40,499 nt of DNA from Candidatus Brocadiaceae bacterium (GCA_003551305.1 PUMJ01000198.1:1-40499), one strand, 5' to 3'. Shown: positions 15,610 through 24,374, counted from the stretch's first letter. The notes: generated by a model from the sequence alone, not told the origin. Translations and numbers: made by a program.

Positions 15610-16604
15610 GAATATCCGCCAGGTTAATGCTCTGCCTGTTGCCGGCGCTGCTGCTCGCCGGCGTCGCCGCCGCCGAGGGGCCCATCGAGATCCGCCTCAG
15701 GGAGGCTGCTCTCGTCGAGGGCGACGCCATCCGGCTCGACGAAGTGGCTGACCTGCCCGAGGGCGTGCCGGAGGCGCTCAGCGGGCTGGCCCTTGGCAAT
15801 GCGCCGTGGCCGGGACACGGCCGCGAGGTGAGCCGCATGCTGGTGCAGGTGCGGCTCGTCTCGGCCGGTCACCAGCTCAGGGACTTCCGCTTCACCGGCG
15901 CCGATACGTGCGTGGTGCAGGTGGAGTCGCTCCGGATCGAGTCCGACCGCATCGTAAAGGCGGCGCGCGAGCACCTGCTGTCGCACTTTCCGGAAGGAGG
16001 GCCGCAGGTCACGGTCGAACTTCTGCGGGACGTGGCCGCGGTGACCGTCGCCGCCGGCGGGGGCGAGGTGGAACTGCAGCCCGCCCTGCACGGCTCCGGC
16101 GCCCCGAACGGCAGCGTGCGGGTGGACGTGGACCTGGTACGTGAGGGGCGCCGCCTGCAGCGGGTGCCCGTCAGCTTCAACGTGCGCCTGTTCGCCACGG
16201 CCGTGGTCGCCCGCCGCAGGATATCCCGCGGCGAGACCCTCTCCGAAGGCAATTGCGTTCTTGCGCGCCGGGAGATAGGCAACGCCCCGGGCCGTCATCT
16301 GCGCACCATGGACGACGTGAGGGGCAAGGTGGCCACGCGCACCATACAGCCCGGCCAGGTGTTGACCGACCGGCTTGTGCGCGAGCGCGAAAAGCCGGTG
16401 GTCATCGAGCGCAACCAGCGCGTCTTCCTGGTGGTGGAGAGCCCTACTCTCCGCGTGGTCACCCTCGGCCGGTCCCTGGAGCGGGCCCGCCGGGGCGAAC
16501 CGGCGCGGGCCAAGAACCTGAACACGGGGCGCAAAGTCCTGGGCATCGCCGTCGCAGGCGGCACCATCAGGGTGCCCCTCGGAGGAAATGACCATGAGCA
16601 ATAG
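15606..16604 (+). CDS. flgA: Flagellar P-ring chaperone FlgA
   Basis: FlgA is the periplasmic chaperone that helps FlgI assemble into the P ring. The 332-residue product has a signal peptide (Arg2, Arg5, hydrophobic core ending about Ala21). A long N-terminal region follows, then a C-terminal SAF-type domain beginning near residue 200 (FATAVVARRRISRGETLSEG), with GRHLRTMDDVRGKVATRTIQ and PGQVLTDRLV. It is longer than the E. coli protein (about 220) because of the N-terminal part. ATG overlaps the flgG stop by 4 bases, and flgH begins before its own stop. Its partner flgI is two genes downstream. Confidence 0.92.
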   Translation: MRISARLMLCLLPALLLAGVAAAEGPIEIRLREAALVEGDAIRLDEVADLPEGVPEALSGLALGNAPWPGHGREVSRMLVQVRLVSAGHQLRDFRFTGADTCVVQVESLRIESDRIVKAAREHLLSHFPEGGPQVTVELLRDVAAVTVAAGGGEVELQPALHGSGAPNGSVRVDVDLVREGRRLQRVPVSFNVRLFATAVVARRRISRGETLSEGNCVLARREIGNAPGRHLRTMDDVRGKVATRTIQPGQVLTDRLVREREKPVVIERNQRVFLVVESPTLRVVTLGRSLERARRGEPARAKNLNTGRKVLGIAVAGGTIRVPLGGNDHEQ

Positions 16605-17208
16605 ATGTTTCTGCGCCCTCGCGCTGGCCCTGTTGCTGACGCTGGCCTCTGCGCCATCGGCAGGGGGGGAGTCCATCTGGGCCCGTCGGCAGCAGGACGC
16701 CGCCTTCCTCTACACTGACGAGGCCGCCCGGGATGTCGGCGACACGCTGACCGTGCTGATCGCGGACCAGAGTTCTTTCAGCCTCAAGGGCGAGCGCGAC
16801 CAGAGCAAGACCACCGCCCACAGCGCGCAGATGAACATCGAGACGCGCCCGGTTGACCTGCGCATATCGCCAGGCAGCCTGGAGCAGGAGTCCTCCCGGA
16901 CATTCGCCGGTTCGGACGAATTCACCGGCGACCGGCAGTTTACCGACAGCATAACCGTCACCGTGCAGGACCGCTTGCCCAACGGCAACCTCGTCCTCGC
17001 CGGCCGCAACGAGCGCGTGATAGCCGGCGAGCGCGTGGTGACGACGTTGAACGGCATTGTGCGGCCGCAGGACGTCTCCGCCGCCAACACAATCTCCTCA
17101 CGTGTTGTCGCCCACCTGAAAGTCCATTACGAGACCAGCGGTCCCTCGGACGCCTACGTCAGGGAGGGCTGGTTCAACCGGCTGGTCAGCGTGCTGTGGC
17201 CTTTCTGA
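16594..17208 (+). CDS. flgH: Flagellar L-ring protein FlgH, without lipobox
   Basis: FlgH forms the L ring in the outer membrane. The 204-residue product matches the family: DVGDTLTVLIADQSSFSLKG, then DSITVTVQDRLPNGNLVLAG, and a C-terminus ending in WFNRLVSVLWPF. The signal peptide is of the ordinary type, with cleavage likely after Ala23 (Ala-Pro-Ser-Ala). The only cysteines near the N-terminus, Cys5 and Cys7, precede the hydrophobic core. The lipidated cysteine of classical FlgH is therefore missing. The ATG at 16594 is chosen over 16588 because GGAGG is then 8 bases away. It overlaps flgA by 11 bases. Confidence 0.93.
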   Translation: MSNRCFCALALALLLTLASAPSAGGESIWARRQQDAAFLYTDEAARDVGDTLTVLIADQSSFSLKGERDQSKTTAHSAQMNIETRPVDLRISPGSLEQESSRTFAGSDEFTGDRQFTDSITVTVQDRLPNGNLVLAGRNERVIAGERVVTTLNGIVRPQDVSAANTISSRVVAHLKVHYETSGPSDAYVREGWFNRLVSVLWPF

Positions 17209-17234
17209 ACACCTGAGCCAGGGAGCAGATGCAG

Positions 17235-18368
17235 ATGCAATCACACGTGAACCGAGGCGGCGGCAGGGCCGCCGGCCTGCTGGTGGCCTGCGTTGTGGCC
17301 GCCGCGCTGCTGGCGGCGACCTCCGCGCGCGCCGCCCGCGTCAAAGACATCACCACCATCGAGGGCGTGCGCCCGAACCAGCTTTACGGCTTCGGCCTGG
17401 TGGTGGGGCTGGCGGGCACCGGCGGCGGCAGCGCCTTCACCAGCGAGGTGACGCGCAACATGCTGAGCCGTATGCAGGTCGGCCGGGGCCTGAGCGAGGT
17501 GGACGCCGCCAACATCGCTTCCGTCATGGTGACGGCCGAACTGCCGCCTTTCGCCCGGGCCGGCAGCCGCCTCGACGTCACCGTCTCGGCCGTGGACAGC
17601 AGCTCGAGCCTACGCGGCGGCACCCTGCTGCTGACCCCTCTGACCGGGGCCGACGGCCGCGTCTACGCCGTGGCCCAGGGCTCGGTCAGCGTCGGGGGCT
17701 TCGCCTTCGCCGGGGAGGCCGCCGGCGTGATGCAGGACCACCCCACCGTGGGCCGGGTGCCCGGGGGGGCGACCGTCGAGCGGGAGGTGGGCAGCCGGTT
17801 TCTGCGTGACGGCACGATTTCCCTGCTGGTGCGCCACCCCGACTTTGCAACCGCCACCCGGATCGCATCCGCCATCAGCGGTTCCACCCGGGCCCGCGCC
17901 ACCGCGCCGGACCCCGGGCGCGTGCGGGTCCACATACCCGCCACCCTCAAGCCCGATGAAGTCATGGAACTGGTCAGCGAAATCCAGTTGCTGCAGGTGG
18001 TGCCGGATTCGCCGGCCGTCGTCGTCATCAACGAGCGGACCGGAACCGTGGTGGCCGGCCAGAATGTGGGCATTTCCAAGGTGGCCGTTTCGCACGGGAA
18101 CCTCACGGTCATCACGCAGGAATTCCCGGAAGTCTTCCAGCCGCCGCCCTTTACCGAAGCGGAGACCGTGGTGGTGCCCCGCACGGAGATGCGCATCCTG
18201 GAGGAGCCCCTCGAGGAGGGCGGACTTACCGTGCTGAACGAGGGCACCACCGTCAGCGAGGTGGCCCGCGCGCTGAACATGCTCGGGGCAAGCCCGCTGG
18301 ACATCATTTCCATTTTCCAGGCCCTGGAGGAGGCGGGAGCGCTGCATGCTGAGCTCAGGATCATGTGA
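17235..18368 (+). CDS. flgI: Flagellar P-ring protein FlgI
   Basis: FlgI forms the periplasmic P ring around the rod. The roughly 377-residue product has a signal peptide (Arg-rich start, Ala/Val core, cleavage near Ala-Arg-Ala) followed by highly conserved FlgI sequence: VKDITTIEGVRPNQLYGFGL, VVGLAGTGGGSAFTS and LRGGTLLLTPLTGADGRVYA. The C-terminus EVARALNMLGASPLDIISIF is also typical. Two in-frame ATGs exist (17229, 17235); the second has better spacing from the gggag site. The last 23 bases overlap the next gene. Confidence 0.96.
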   Translation: MQSHVNRGGGRAAGLLVACVVAAALLAATSARAARVKDITTIEGVRPNQLYGFGLVVGLAGTGGGSAFTSEVTRNMLSRMQVGRGLSEVDAANIASVMVTAELPPFARAGSRLDVTVSAVDSSSSLRGGTLLLTPLTGADGRVYAVAQGSVSVGGFAFAGEAAGVMQDHPTVGRVPGGATVEREVGSRFLRDGTISLLVRHPDFATATRIASAISGSTRARATAPDPGRVRVHIPATLKPDEVMELVSEIQLLQVVPDSPAVVVINERTGTVVAGQNVGISKVAVSHGNLTVITQEFPEVFQPPPFTEAETVVVPRTEMRILEEPLEEGGLTVLNEGTTVSEVARALNMLGASPLDIISIFQALEEAGALHAELRIM

Positions 18369-18702
18369 AGTTGCTTTCGACGGGCTCGGCCTGGCCCTGA
18401 CCGGGGGGGCCGAAAGCGTGCGCCAGACCCTCGCCGCCAGGGAGGGCCCCGAGGCGGAGTGCGCCGAACTGGACGAGGTCGCCCGCGATTTCGCCGCCGT
18501 CTTCTACACCACGCTCGTGCGGCAGATGCAGCGCACCCTCCAGAACGAGGAGGAGGAGAGCGCAATGAGCGACGGAGCGCGCGGCTTTTTCACCATGTTC
18601 ATGCCCCGTGCCCTGGCCCGGTCGCAAGGCGACCCCCTGGCCGGCTACCTGCGCCGGGCGCTCGATGTCAGATACGGAGAGCGACTCGATGAAACAGGCT
18701 GA
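18346..18702 (+). CDS. flgJ: Rod-binding protein, FlgJ N-terminal domain only
   Basis: A 118-residue protein matching the N-terminal rod-binding domain of FlgJ, the rod cap: LDEVARDFAAVFYTTLVRQM, then DGARGFFTMFMPRALARSQG. The C-terminal muramidase domain of enterobacterial FlgJ is absent, a common state outside the Gammaproteobacteria; a separate peptidoglycan hydrolase would be needed. The ATG lies inside the end of flgI (23-base overlap) and its own end overlaps flgN by 14 bases. The place after flgI is the canonical flgJ position. The similarity is modest but clear in the helix with the FxxxxxxLxRQM pattern. Confidence 0.82.
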   Translation: MLSSGSCEVAFDGLGLALTGGAESVRQTLAAREGPEAECAELDEVARDFAAVFYTTLVRQMQRTLQNEEEESAMSDGARGFFTMFMPRALARSQGDPLAGYLRRALDVRYGERLDETG

Positions 18703-19183
18703 GCAACTGCTGCCGCTGCTGGACCGGCAGGTGGAACTGCTGCGGGAAAAACTCACGCTGCTGAGGCGGATTGGCGAATGCATCGGCACCGGTGAACTCG
18801 ATGAACTCGCCGAACTGGTCCAGCAGGAGACTCTGCTGCAGTCGGAGGAGTCCGAACTCGAACGCCGCACCTGCCGCCTGCGGGCCGAGATGGCCCGGTT
18901 GACCGGCGAAAACGCCGAGTCTGTGACCCTGGGTCGGCTGGTAGAGGTGCTGGAGGGCCCCATCGCCATGGCCCTGAGCGACCGGCGCGAGAGGCTGCTG
19001 CTGCTGGTGGAGCAACTGCAGCGAGAGGCCACGCTCACCGCCCTGCGCGTGCGCCAGGCGATGGAGCTGAACGAGCAGATACTCTGCATCCTGGGCGGTG
19101 GGCAACAGCCCTCCCGCACCTACAGCCCGGACGGCGGCGTGCGCGGCGGGCACCAGGTCGGTACCTACCAGAAGAGCGTGTGA
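18689..19183 (+). CDS. flgN: FlgN-family export chaperone
   Basis: FlgN is the cytoplasmic chaperone for hook-filament junction proteins FlgK and FlgL. The 164-residue product is alpha-helical, with the family-like start LLPLLDRQVELLREKLTLLR and a helix with alternating Glu/Leu (ELAELVQQETLLQSEESELE). A C-terminal helix precedes a polar tail (QQPSRTYSPDG) like the flexible substrate-binding tail of FlgN. The start at 18689 has a ggagag site about 8 bases upstream; 18665 is an alternative. It lies directly before flgK, the usual place. The identification rests on fold-like pattern and context. Confidence 0.8.
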   Translation: MKQAEQLLPLLDRQVELLREKLTLLRRIGECIGTGELDELAELVQQETLLQSEESELERRTCRLRAEMARLTGENAESVTLGRLVEVLEGPIAMALSDRRERLLLLVEQLQREATLTALRVRQAMELNEQILCILGGGQQPSRTYSPDGGVRGGHQVGTYQKSV

Positions 19184-19193
19184 GGAGGCGCCG

Positions 19194-21176
19194 ATGGCCG
19201 GCTTCAGCATCGGACTGAACGCCATCCGGGCCATGACCCGGCTCATTGACATGTCCGCCGACAACATCGCCAATGCCGACACGCCCGGCTACCACGTCAA
19301 GCGGGCGACGGTCGCGCCCGTGGTCGGCCCCACGGTCGGCGGGGTCAGGGTGGGCCTGGGCTCCCAGGTGCTGGACGTCGAGCGCGTCGTCAACGACCTG
19401 ATCGAGTCCGCCCTGCTGGACCATACCCAGTCGCGGGAGTTCCTGGCCATCCAGAGCGAGACACTCGCCCACATGGAGATGGTTTTCGGGGAGCCCTCGG
19501 AAGCCGGCCTGGACGCGCGGCTGGGCGAGTTCTTCGACAGCGTGGAGCAGCTCACAGCCAGGCCCGACGACCCCACACTGCGCGAACAGGTCGTGCAGAA
19601 GGCCCTGATGGTCACCGACATGTTCAACCAGCTCGATGCGCAGCTCACAGCCATCCACCACAACCTGGGCAACAGTGTGGCCGGCGCGGTCGAAGAGGTC
19701 AACGGACTCACGGAGCGTATTGCGTCCCTGAACACGCGCATCCGGACGATTGAGACCTCCGGTGCCTCCGCACCCGGGCTCAAGGACACGCGAGACCAGC
19801 TTATCGCCGAACTCGCAGAACTGGTCAACGTCCGGGTCCAAAAGGTCGAGAACGGCATGGTCAACGTCAGCAGCGCCGGCACCATGCTGGTGCACGAGGG
19901 CCGGGCCGCGACGCTGGTGGACACCGAGACGCCGGACGGGGAAATCGTTGTCACCTTCGAGGAGGCGGCCGGCCACCGCCTCAGGATCACGGCGGGCAAG
20001 CTGGGCGGACTGCTGGAACTGGCCAACGACGTCCTGCCCACGCACCGTGAGGCCCTGGACGACCTGGCGGACAGCTTCCGCCGCGCCGTCAACAGCGTCC
20101 ACACAACAGGACTCGGACTGGGCGGCCGCTTCGAGCGCCTGGAGGGGTTGCACGCCTTCCCCGATGACACGCCGTTCCACGAGACCGGCTACGGCGTGCG
20201 GGCCGGCACGGAGGAGAGGCTGGTCATCAACGTGGAGGACACTGCCACGGGCGAGGTGAACCAGTTCGAACTCGAGCTGGACACCACGCTGCCGGCCGAC
20301 GAGTTCCTGCTCTCCCTGCAAGATGAGATTAACGAATCGGTGGACCATTTGACGGCCTCCATAGACCGGGAGCGCATCAGCCTGCGGGCCGATGACGGGT
20401 TCGCGTTCGGCTTCGCCACGCCCTACGACCCCAACCCCGCCGGTGTTGGCTCCCCCGTGCAGCCGGGCATTCTGGGCGCCTACTCGGGCGAGCAGGACCT
20501 GCGCTACGAGGTCACCTTCGGGGGCACCGGCGAGATCGGCTCCGACGCCATCGAAATCGAGGTGGAAGTTACTGAGCCTGACGGTACGTCGCTGGGGACC
20601 TTCGACAGACTCATAGACGAGGGCTACCGCCCCGGCGACGTCATAAACCTCGAGAACGGTCTGAAGCTGACTTTGCAGGAAGGCGCGGTGACCATCGGGG
20701 AGAGTTTTGACTTCATGGCCTACGGGCAGACGGACACGGCCGGCGTGCTGGACGCCCTCGGGCTCAACGTGCTGTTCACGGGGCGGGGGGCGGGGGACAT
20801 CGCCGTGGCCGAACCCGTGCGGCAGGACCCGTCCCGCCTGGCCGGCTCCCTGCGCCCCATGGCGGGCGACAACCGCCGCCTGCTGGAACTGTCCCGGGTC
20901 CGTGAGCAGAACGTGGCCGGGGGCGGCACCTCGACCCTCCAGGGCGCCTACCATGCGCTGCTGGGGGGGCTCAGCACCGCAAAGAACACCCGTGAGGTGC
21001 AGCTTGAGAATCAGGAGCAACTGCTCAAGGATCTGCACAACCGCCGCGACGCCGTCTCCGGAGTCAGCATAGACGAGGAGATGATGCGCATCATGTCCGC
21101 TCAGACCATCTACCGCGGCGCGCTCAAATACATCACCATGGTGGATAATATGCTTGCCGACCTGGCCGCCCTGTGA
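19194..21176 (+). CDS. flgK: Hook-filament junction protein 1 (FlgK)
   Basis: FlgK is the first junction protein between hook and filament. The 660-residue product begins with the axial motif (DMSADNIANADTPGYHVKRA). It has a long helical segment (about 80-230), beta-domains in the middle, and a conserved C-terminal helix (VSGVSIDEEMMRIMSAQTIY) ending in KYITMVDNMLADLAAL. It is longer than E. coli FlgK (547), with the extra sequence in the central domains. The ATG at 19194 with gaggagg 6 bases upstream is preferred over the in-frame extension. flgL follows after 8 bases. Confidence 0.95.
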   Translation: MAGFSIGLNAIRAMTRLIDMSADNIANADTPGYHVKRATVAPVVGPTVGGVRVGLGSQVLDVERVVNDLIESALLDHTQSREFLAIQSETLAHMEMVFGEPSEAGLDARLGEFFDSVEQLTARPDDPTLREQVVQKALMVTDMFNQLDAQLTAIHHNLGNSVAGAVEEVNGLTERIASLNTRIRTIETSGASAPGLKDTRDQLIAELAELVNVRVQKVENGMVNVSSAGTMLVHEGRAATLVDTETPDGEIVVTFEEAAGHRLRITAGKLGGLLELANDVLPTHREALDDLADSFRRAVNSVHTTGLGLGGRFERLEGLHAFPDDTPFHETGYGVRAGTEERLVINVEDTATGEVNQFELELDTTLPADEFLLSLQDEINESVDHLTASIDRERISLRADDGFAFGFATPYDPNPAGVGSPVQPGILGAYSGEQDLRYEVTFGGTGEIGSDAIEIEVEVTEPDGTSLGTFDRLIDEGYRPGDVINLENGLKLTLQEGAVTIGESFDFMAYGQTDTAGVLDALGLNVLFTGRGAGDIAVAEPVRQDPSRLAGSLRPMAGDNRRLLELSRVREQNVAGGGTSTLQGAYHALLGGLSTAKNTREVQLENQEQLLKDLHNRRDAVSGVSIDEEMMRIMSAQTIYRGALKYITMVDNMLADLAAL

Positions 21177-21184
21177 GGTGAATG

Positions 21185-22084
21185 ATGCGAATCACGCAAA
21201 ACACGATCAACCGCAACATGCAGCATGCGATCAACCAGAACCTGAAACAACTCAGTGACCTGAACACGCAACTCAGCACCGGGCGGCGGGTCAACAAGGT
21301 CTCCGACGACGTGCCCGCCGCCCGGCAGATCATGTCCATGGACCGGGAGAACTCCCGTATAGACGCCTATCTGGGCAATCTGGAGACCGCGGACGGGGTG
21401 CTTTCCGTAGCCAACAGCTCGCTCCAGAAAGCTTCTGAGACCATTTCCCGTATCAAGGAACTGGCTGTCCAGTCGGCCACTGGCACCTTCTCCCCGGAGA
21501 ACCGGGAGGCCATGGCCGAAGGCGTGGACGGCCTGCTGCAGACGCTCATCTCCCTGGCCAACCAGAAGCATGACGAGGCGTACATCTTCAGCGGCGAGTC
21601 CACGCGCGTTCCGCCCTTCGAGGTCACAACCGACGCTGACGGCCTGGTCAGCGCCGTCAACTACGTGGGCCAGATGGTCAGTACAGGCGTCAGTATAGCG
21701 CCCGGCGTCAGCGCTGAGGTCAACTTCGTCGGCCGGGAGATGTGGCAGAGAGAGGAGGACCTGTTCGAGACGACCATCGCCCTGCGTGACGCCATGCGCG
21801 AGAGCGACCTGGACGAGATCAACCGGTTGATCGGCAACCTCGAGGCCGCCCACAGCGGCATCCGCCGCTCCCTGGGTCGGCTGGGGGAGCAGCAGGCGCA
21901 GCTGCCCCTGCTGCGAAGCGCCACCGAGAGCGTGCGCGACATGAACGCCCAGATCGTCTCCGACCGTCGCGATGCCGACATGGCCGAACTGACTACGCGC
22001 TACCAGAGCCAGCTCGCCCTGCTGCAGGTCGTCATGCAGGTGGCCGCCGGCTCGCTCAAGCCGTCCATCGTGAATTTCCTCTGA
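21185..22084 (+). CDS. flgL: Hook-filament junction protein 3 (FlgL)
   Basis: FlgL links FlgK to the flagellin filament. The 299-residue product has the flagellin-like N-terminus (LKQLSDLNTQLSTGRRVNKV, then DDVPAARQIM). The central part is short (GESTRVPPFEVTTDADG). The C-terminal coiled coil is ADMAELTTRYQSQLALLQVV, ending SLKPSIVNFL. The KHDEAYIFSGESTR segment is typical of FlgL and not flagellin. Of the two adjacent ATGs (21182, 21185) the second is better spaced from gaggtg. In many genomes fliW and csrA follow flgL; here two unrecognised genes follow. Confidence 0.95.
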   Translation: MRITQNTINRNMQHAINQNLKQLSDLNTQLSTGRRVNKVSDDVPAARQIMSMDRENSRIDAYLGNLETADGVLSVANSSLQKASETISRIKELAVQSATGTFSPENREAMAEGVDGLLQTLISLANQKHDEAYIFSGESTRVPPFEVTTDADGLVSAVNYVGQMVSTGVSIAPGVSAEVNFVGREMWQREEDLFETTIALRDAMRESDLDEINRLIGNLEAAHSGIRRSLGRLGEQQAQLPLLRSATESVRDMNAQIVSDRRDADMAELTTRYQSQLALLQVVMQVAAGSLKPSIVNFL

Positions 22085-22107
22085 GTTGAAAGGCAGGAAT
22101 GCACGCC

Positions 22108-22704
22108 ATGAAAGTCAGCGTCAACGACCGCCTCGTCAGCGAAGCGCCGGTCCCTGAGGGCAACCTGCGGGAACTGCTGGACCGGCTCCGAGCTGAAGGC
22201 GACATCCCCCCCGACGAAGTGGTGCTCCAGCTGCGCGTTGACGGCCAAACGTGCACGGCCGAGGATCTGGACCGCGAGGGGAGTCCCGCCCTCGGCGGCG
22301 CCGAGGTGGCCGTTGAGACCGGTGACCTGCGCACATACGCCTCCGCCATATTGAAGGACGTGAGCGCTATGGCGGGCGTCGTTCGGCAGGCGGTGCCCCG
22401 CGTGGCCGAGGCGTTGCGCGATGGAGACGCCGAGGAGGCCAACGCGGACCTTTTCCGGCTTCTGGAAGCCGTCCAGAAAGCGCTGACGATGCTCTACCAG
22501 GTGCAGCACACCTGCGACCTGCGCTGTGGCCCGGCACGGGATGGCGAACCTCTGGTGGACGGCATATCCCGGGCTCTCGACCGCGTGGAGGCCGCGCAGA
22601 ACGGGCAGGACTGGGCCGCTGCGGCCCGGGCGCTGGAACATGGCCTGCTGCCGGCGGTCGCCCGCTTCGAGCCGGCGGTGGAGATGATGCGCGATGAGCT
22701 CTGA
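22108..22704 (+). CDS. Uncharacterised flagellar-cluster protein
   Basis: I do not recognise this 198-residue protein. The first about 75 residues look like a small beta-grasp-like domain: VSVNDRLVSEAPVPEGNLRE, then VVLQLRVDGQTCTAEDLDRE. The rest is alpha-helical (LRTYASAILKDVSAMAGVVR onward). No signal peptide or membrane helix is seen, so it is probably cytoplasmic. ATG 22108 has an aggcagga site at good distance; 22099 is an alternative directly adjacent to the site. It overlaps the next gene by 11 bases and lies between flgL and a helical protein, so a chaperone or regulatory role in filament assembly is possible but unproven. Confidence 0.72.
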   Translation: MKVSVNDRLVSEAPVPEGNLRELLDRLRAEGDIPPDEVVLQLRVDGQTCTAEDLDREGSPALGGAEVAVETGDLRTYASAILKDVSAMAGVVRQAVPRVAEALRDGDAEEANADLFRLLEAVQKALTMLYQVQHTCDLRCGPARDGEPLVDGISRALDRVEAAQNGQDWAAAARALEHGLLPAVARFEPAVEMMRDEL

Positions 22705-23128
22705 GCCGGCACAAACCGCTCAACTGCGACGCCGGGCCGCCGACCTGGCCCAGGACCTAGTGAGCGACTGCAGCGTGCTGCAAGAGTCGCTGGCCCAGTT
22801 GCGAAACGTGCCCCCGGACCAGATGGAGCAGAGCATCGAGCGCCATCTGAGCCAGGTGCAGCCCGTCTGCCGTCGCATCGAGGCGGCGGCCGGCGCCCTG
22901 CGCCAGCTCCAGCAGAGCCTGCAGAGGGCCGGCGGGGGCCCCGGCCGGCAGGTGGAAGCCGACCTGGGGGACTGCCGCAGGCTGCTGTCCGAAGCCTCCG
23001 AGACCTACGGCGAACTGGCAGCGGCCATGGACGAGATGATGGGCGGCATACGCCGGCGGCTGGCCACGTTGCGGCGCGGCGGCAAGACCCTGCGCTCCTA
23101 CCGCCGGGGCACGGAACTGGCCGGTTGA
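22694..23128 (+). CDS. Helical protein, possible FlgN/FliT-like chaperone
   Basis: A 144-residue protein that is almost wholly helical, with Leu/Gln/Arg heptads (EQSIERHLSQVQPVCRRIEA, then LRQLQQSLQRA). The C-terminus (RRRLATLRRGGKTLRSYRRG) resembles the basic end of FlgN/FliT-type flagellar chaperones, which often finish in a Lys/Arg-Leu-x-x-Tyr motif. This likeness is by eye and weak. It is coupled to the preceding gene by an 11-base overlap and is the last gene of the flagellar block. gspC starts 56 bases later with no terminator that I can see. Confidence 0.65.
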   Translation: MSSEPAQTAQLRRRAADLAQDLVSDCSVLQESLAQLRNVPPDQMEQSIERHLSQVQPVCRRIEAAAGALRQLQQSLQRAGGGPGRQVEADLGDCRRLLSEASETYGELAAAMDEMMGGIRRRLATLRRGGKTLRSYRRGTELAG

Positions 23129-23184
23129 AGCGCCGGCCCAAACCTGCTAAGCTTGAGCTATGCAGGGTCAGGAGGTGCCTCCCG

Positions 23185-24123
23185 ATGGGTAAGAGCGCCC
23201 TTTCGGTGTCCCCCCGCACGGTAGGGCTTGTGCTGTGGCTGCTCTCGGCAGCCGGGCTGTTGCTGTGCGTCCTGCTGGTTCTGCATCTGAGGGGCGCGAC
23301 GCTGCCCGAGACGGCCCCGCCCACAGCGTCCGAGTTGCCCGCCCTGAGCGGCGACGACGAGGTGGTCGCGCAGCAGGTCTCCTCCGACTACCTCGCCATG
23401 GCCCGCAACCCCCTGTTCGGCGCCCCGCCGTCGGAAGAGCGCCCCACCGGCGCCGGGGAAGACCTGCACGTCGAGGCGGTCGTGATCGGCACAATCATCC
23501 ACGGTGACTTCTCGGTCGCCGTGGTGGAATCAGCCGAAGGCGGACAGAAATCCCTGCGGGTCGGCGACGAGCTGGCGGGTGGCACGGTGGCACAGATCAC
23601 CGCCGACGGGCTCTTGCTTGAGCGGGGGGGCCGCCGCATACCCGTCCCGAAACGCGCCTCGGAGGCCCGCCGCAGGCATCAACAGGCCTCCGCCTCCCGG
23701 CAAGAAACGGCCGGGCAGGCCGAGCCCCGTCTCATAAGCATCGGCGCCTCCGAACCGGCGCCTGCAGCCGGCCGGCAGAGGGAAGGGCTGGCCGACATCG
23801 AGTTCGAGGATTTTGACGCCTTCATGGACAGGCTCATGCAGGGGGTGGAACGCGCCGAACCCGGACCGGCCCGTGACGCCGCCGGCAACCCGAAGGGCCT
23901 TGTCTTCCGCAGCGTGCCGTCCGGAAGTGTGTTTGCCGACATGGGCCTGAAGGACGGCGACGTCGTGACCGACGTGAACGGCATGCCGGTGACGGGGCAC
24001 CGGGAGATGATGACCGTCTTCGAGGACGTCGCCGGGCGCATCCGCAACAACGAGGAGGTCTTTATCATCATTGACCTTATCCGGGAGCAGAAACCCGATA
24101 CGATCATACAGACGGTGTGGTAG
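23185..24123 (+). CDS. gspC: T2SS inner-membrane protein GspC (PDZ type)
   Basis: GspC links the inner-membrane platform to the secretin. The 312-residue product has a single membrane helix at about 12-34. A homology region follows (LAMARNPLFGAPPS, then VVIGTIIHGDFSVAVVESAE with DELAGGTVAQITADGLLLER). The C-terminal PDZ domain (VFRSVPSGSVFADMGLKDGD, then VVTDVNGMPVTG) helps with substrate or secretin contact in some systems. The ATG at 23185 has a strong aggaggt; an earlier in-frame TTG at 23125 would overlap the upstream gene. A 251-base gap separates it from gspD, unusual inside a gsp operon. Confidence 0.88.
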   Translation: MGKSALSVSPRTVGLVLWLLSAAGLLLCVLLVLHLRGATLPETAPPTASELPALSGDDEVVAQQVSSDYLAMARNPLFGAPPSEERPTGAGEDLHVEAVVIGTIIHGDFSVAVVESAEGGQKSLRVGDELAGGTVAQITADGLLLERGGRRIPVPKRASEARRRHQQASASRQETAGQAEPRLISIGASEPAPAAGRQREGLADIEFEDFDAFMDRLMQGVERAEPGPARDAAGNPKGLVFRSVPSGSVFADMGLKDGDVVTDVNGMPVTGHREMMTVFEDVAGRIRNNEEVFIIIDLIREQKPDTIIQTVW

Positions 24124-24131
24124 GCCTGTCC

Positions 24132-24156
24132 AACCCCCCCCGGCGCGGGGGAGGTT
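24132..24156 (+). terminator. Candidate weak terminator or attenuator after gspC
   Basis: AACC followed by a run of C (24132-24141) pairs with GGGGGAGGTT (24147-24156) with one mismatch, followed by CTGTTGCT. It lies 9 bases after the gspC stop. It lacks a clear U-tract, so it may only partly reduce transcription into gspD. Confidence 0.35.
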
Positions 24157-24269
24157 CTGTTGCTGACCGCATCTGGCCGGAGGTCCCGCTCCTGGCCTCA
24201 GGTTCTCGTTCCTTCTGGCTTGCGGGCGCTTTTCGGCAGTCGGGGCCGCCTGTGGACATGGGCCCTTTG

Positions 24270-24275
24270 TATAAT
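24270..24275 (+). promoter_or_regulatory. Candidate -10 box (TATAAT) before gspD
   Basis: A perfect TATAAT stands about 100 bases before the gspD start, a rare sequence in DNA this GC-rich. No good -35 box is found at 16-18 bases; TGGACA at 24253-24258 is only 11 bases away. A second promoter for gspD onward is plausible given the 251-base gap, which otherwise holds only a weak hairpin and no gene. Confidence 0.4.
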
Positions 24276-24374
24276 ACAATGTAAGTCGCTGTGCGCCGCG
24301 GGATTGCGGGTTCCTGTGAGTCCGCCGGGCGCGCGGTAACCCTATGAGGCTGTTGTCTGTGGAGGTGAGCGACC

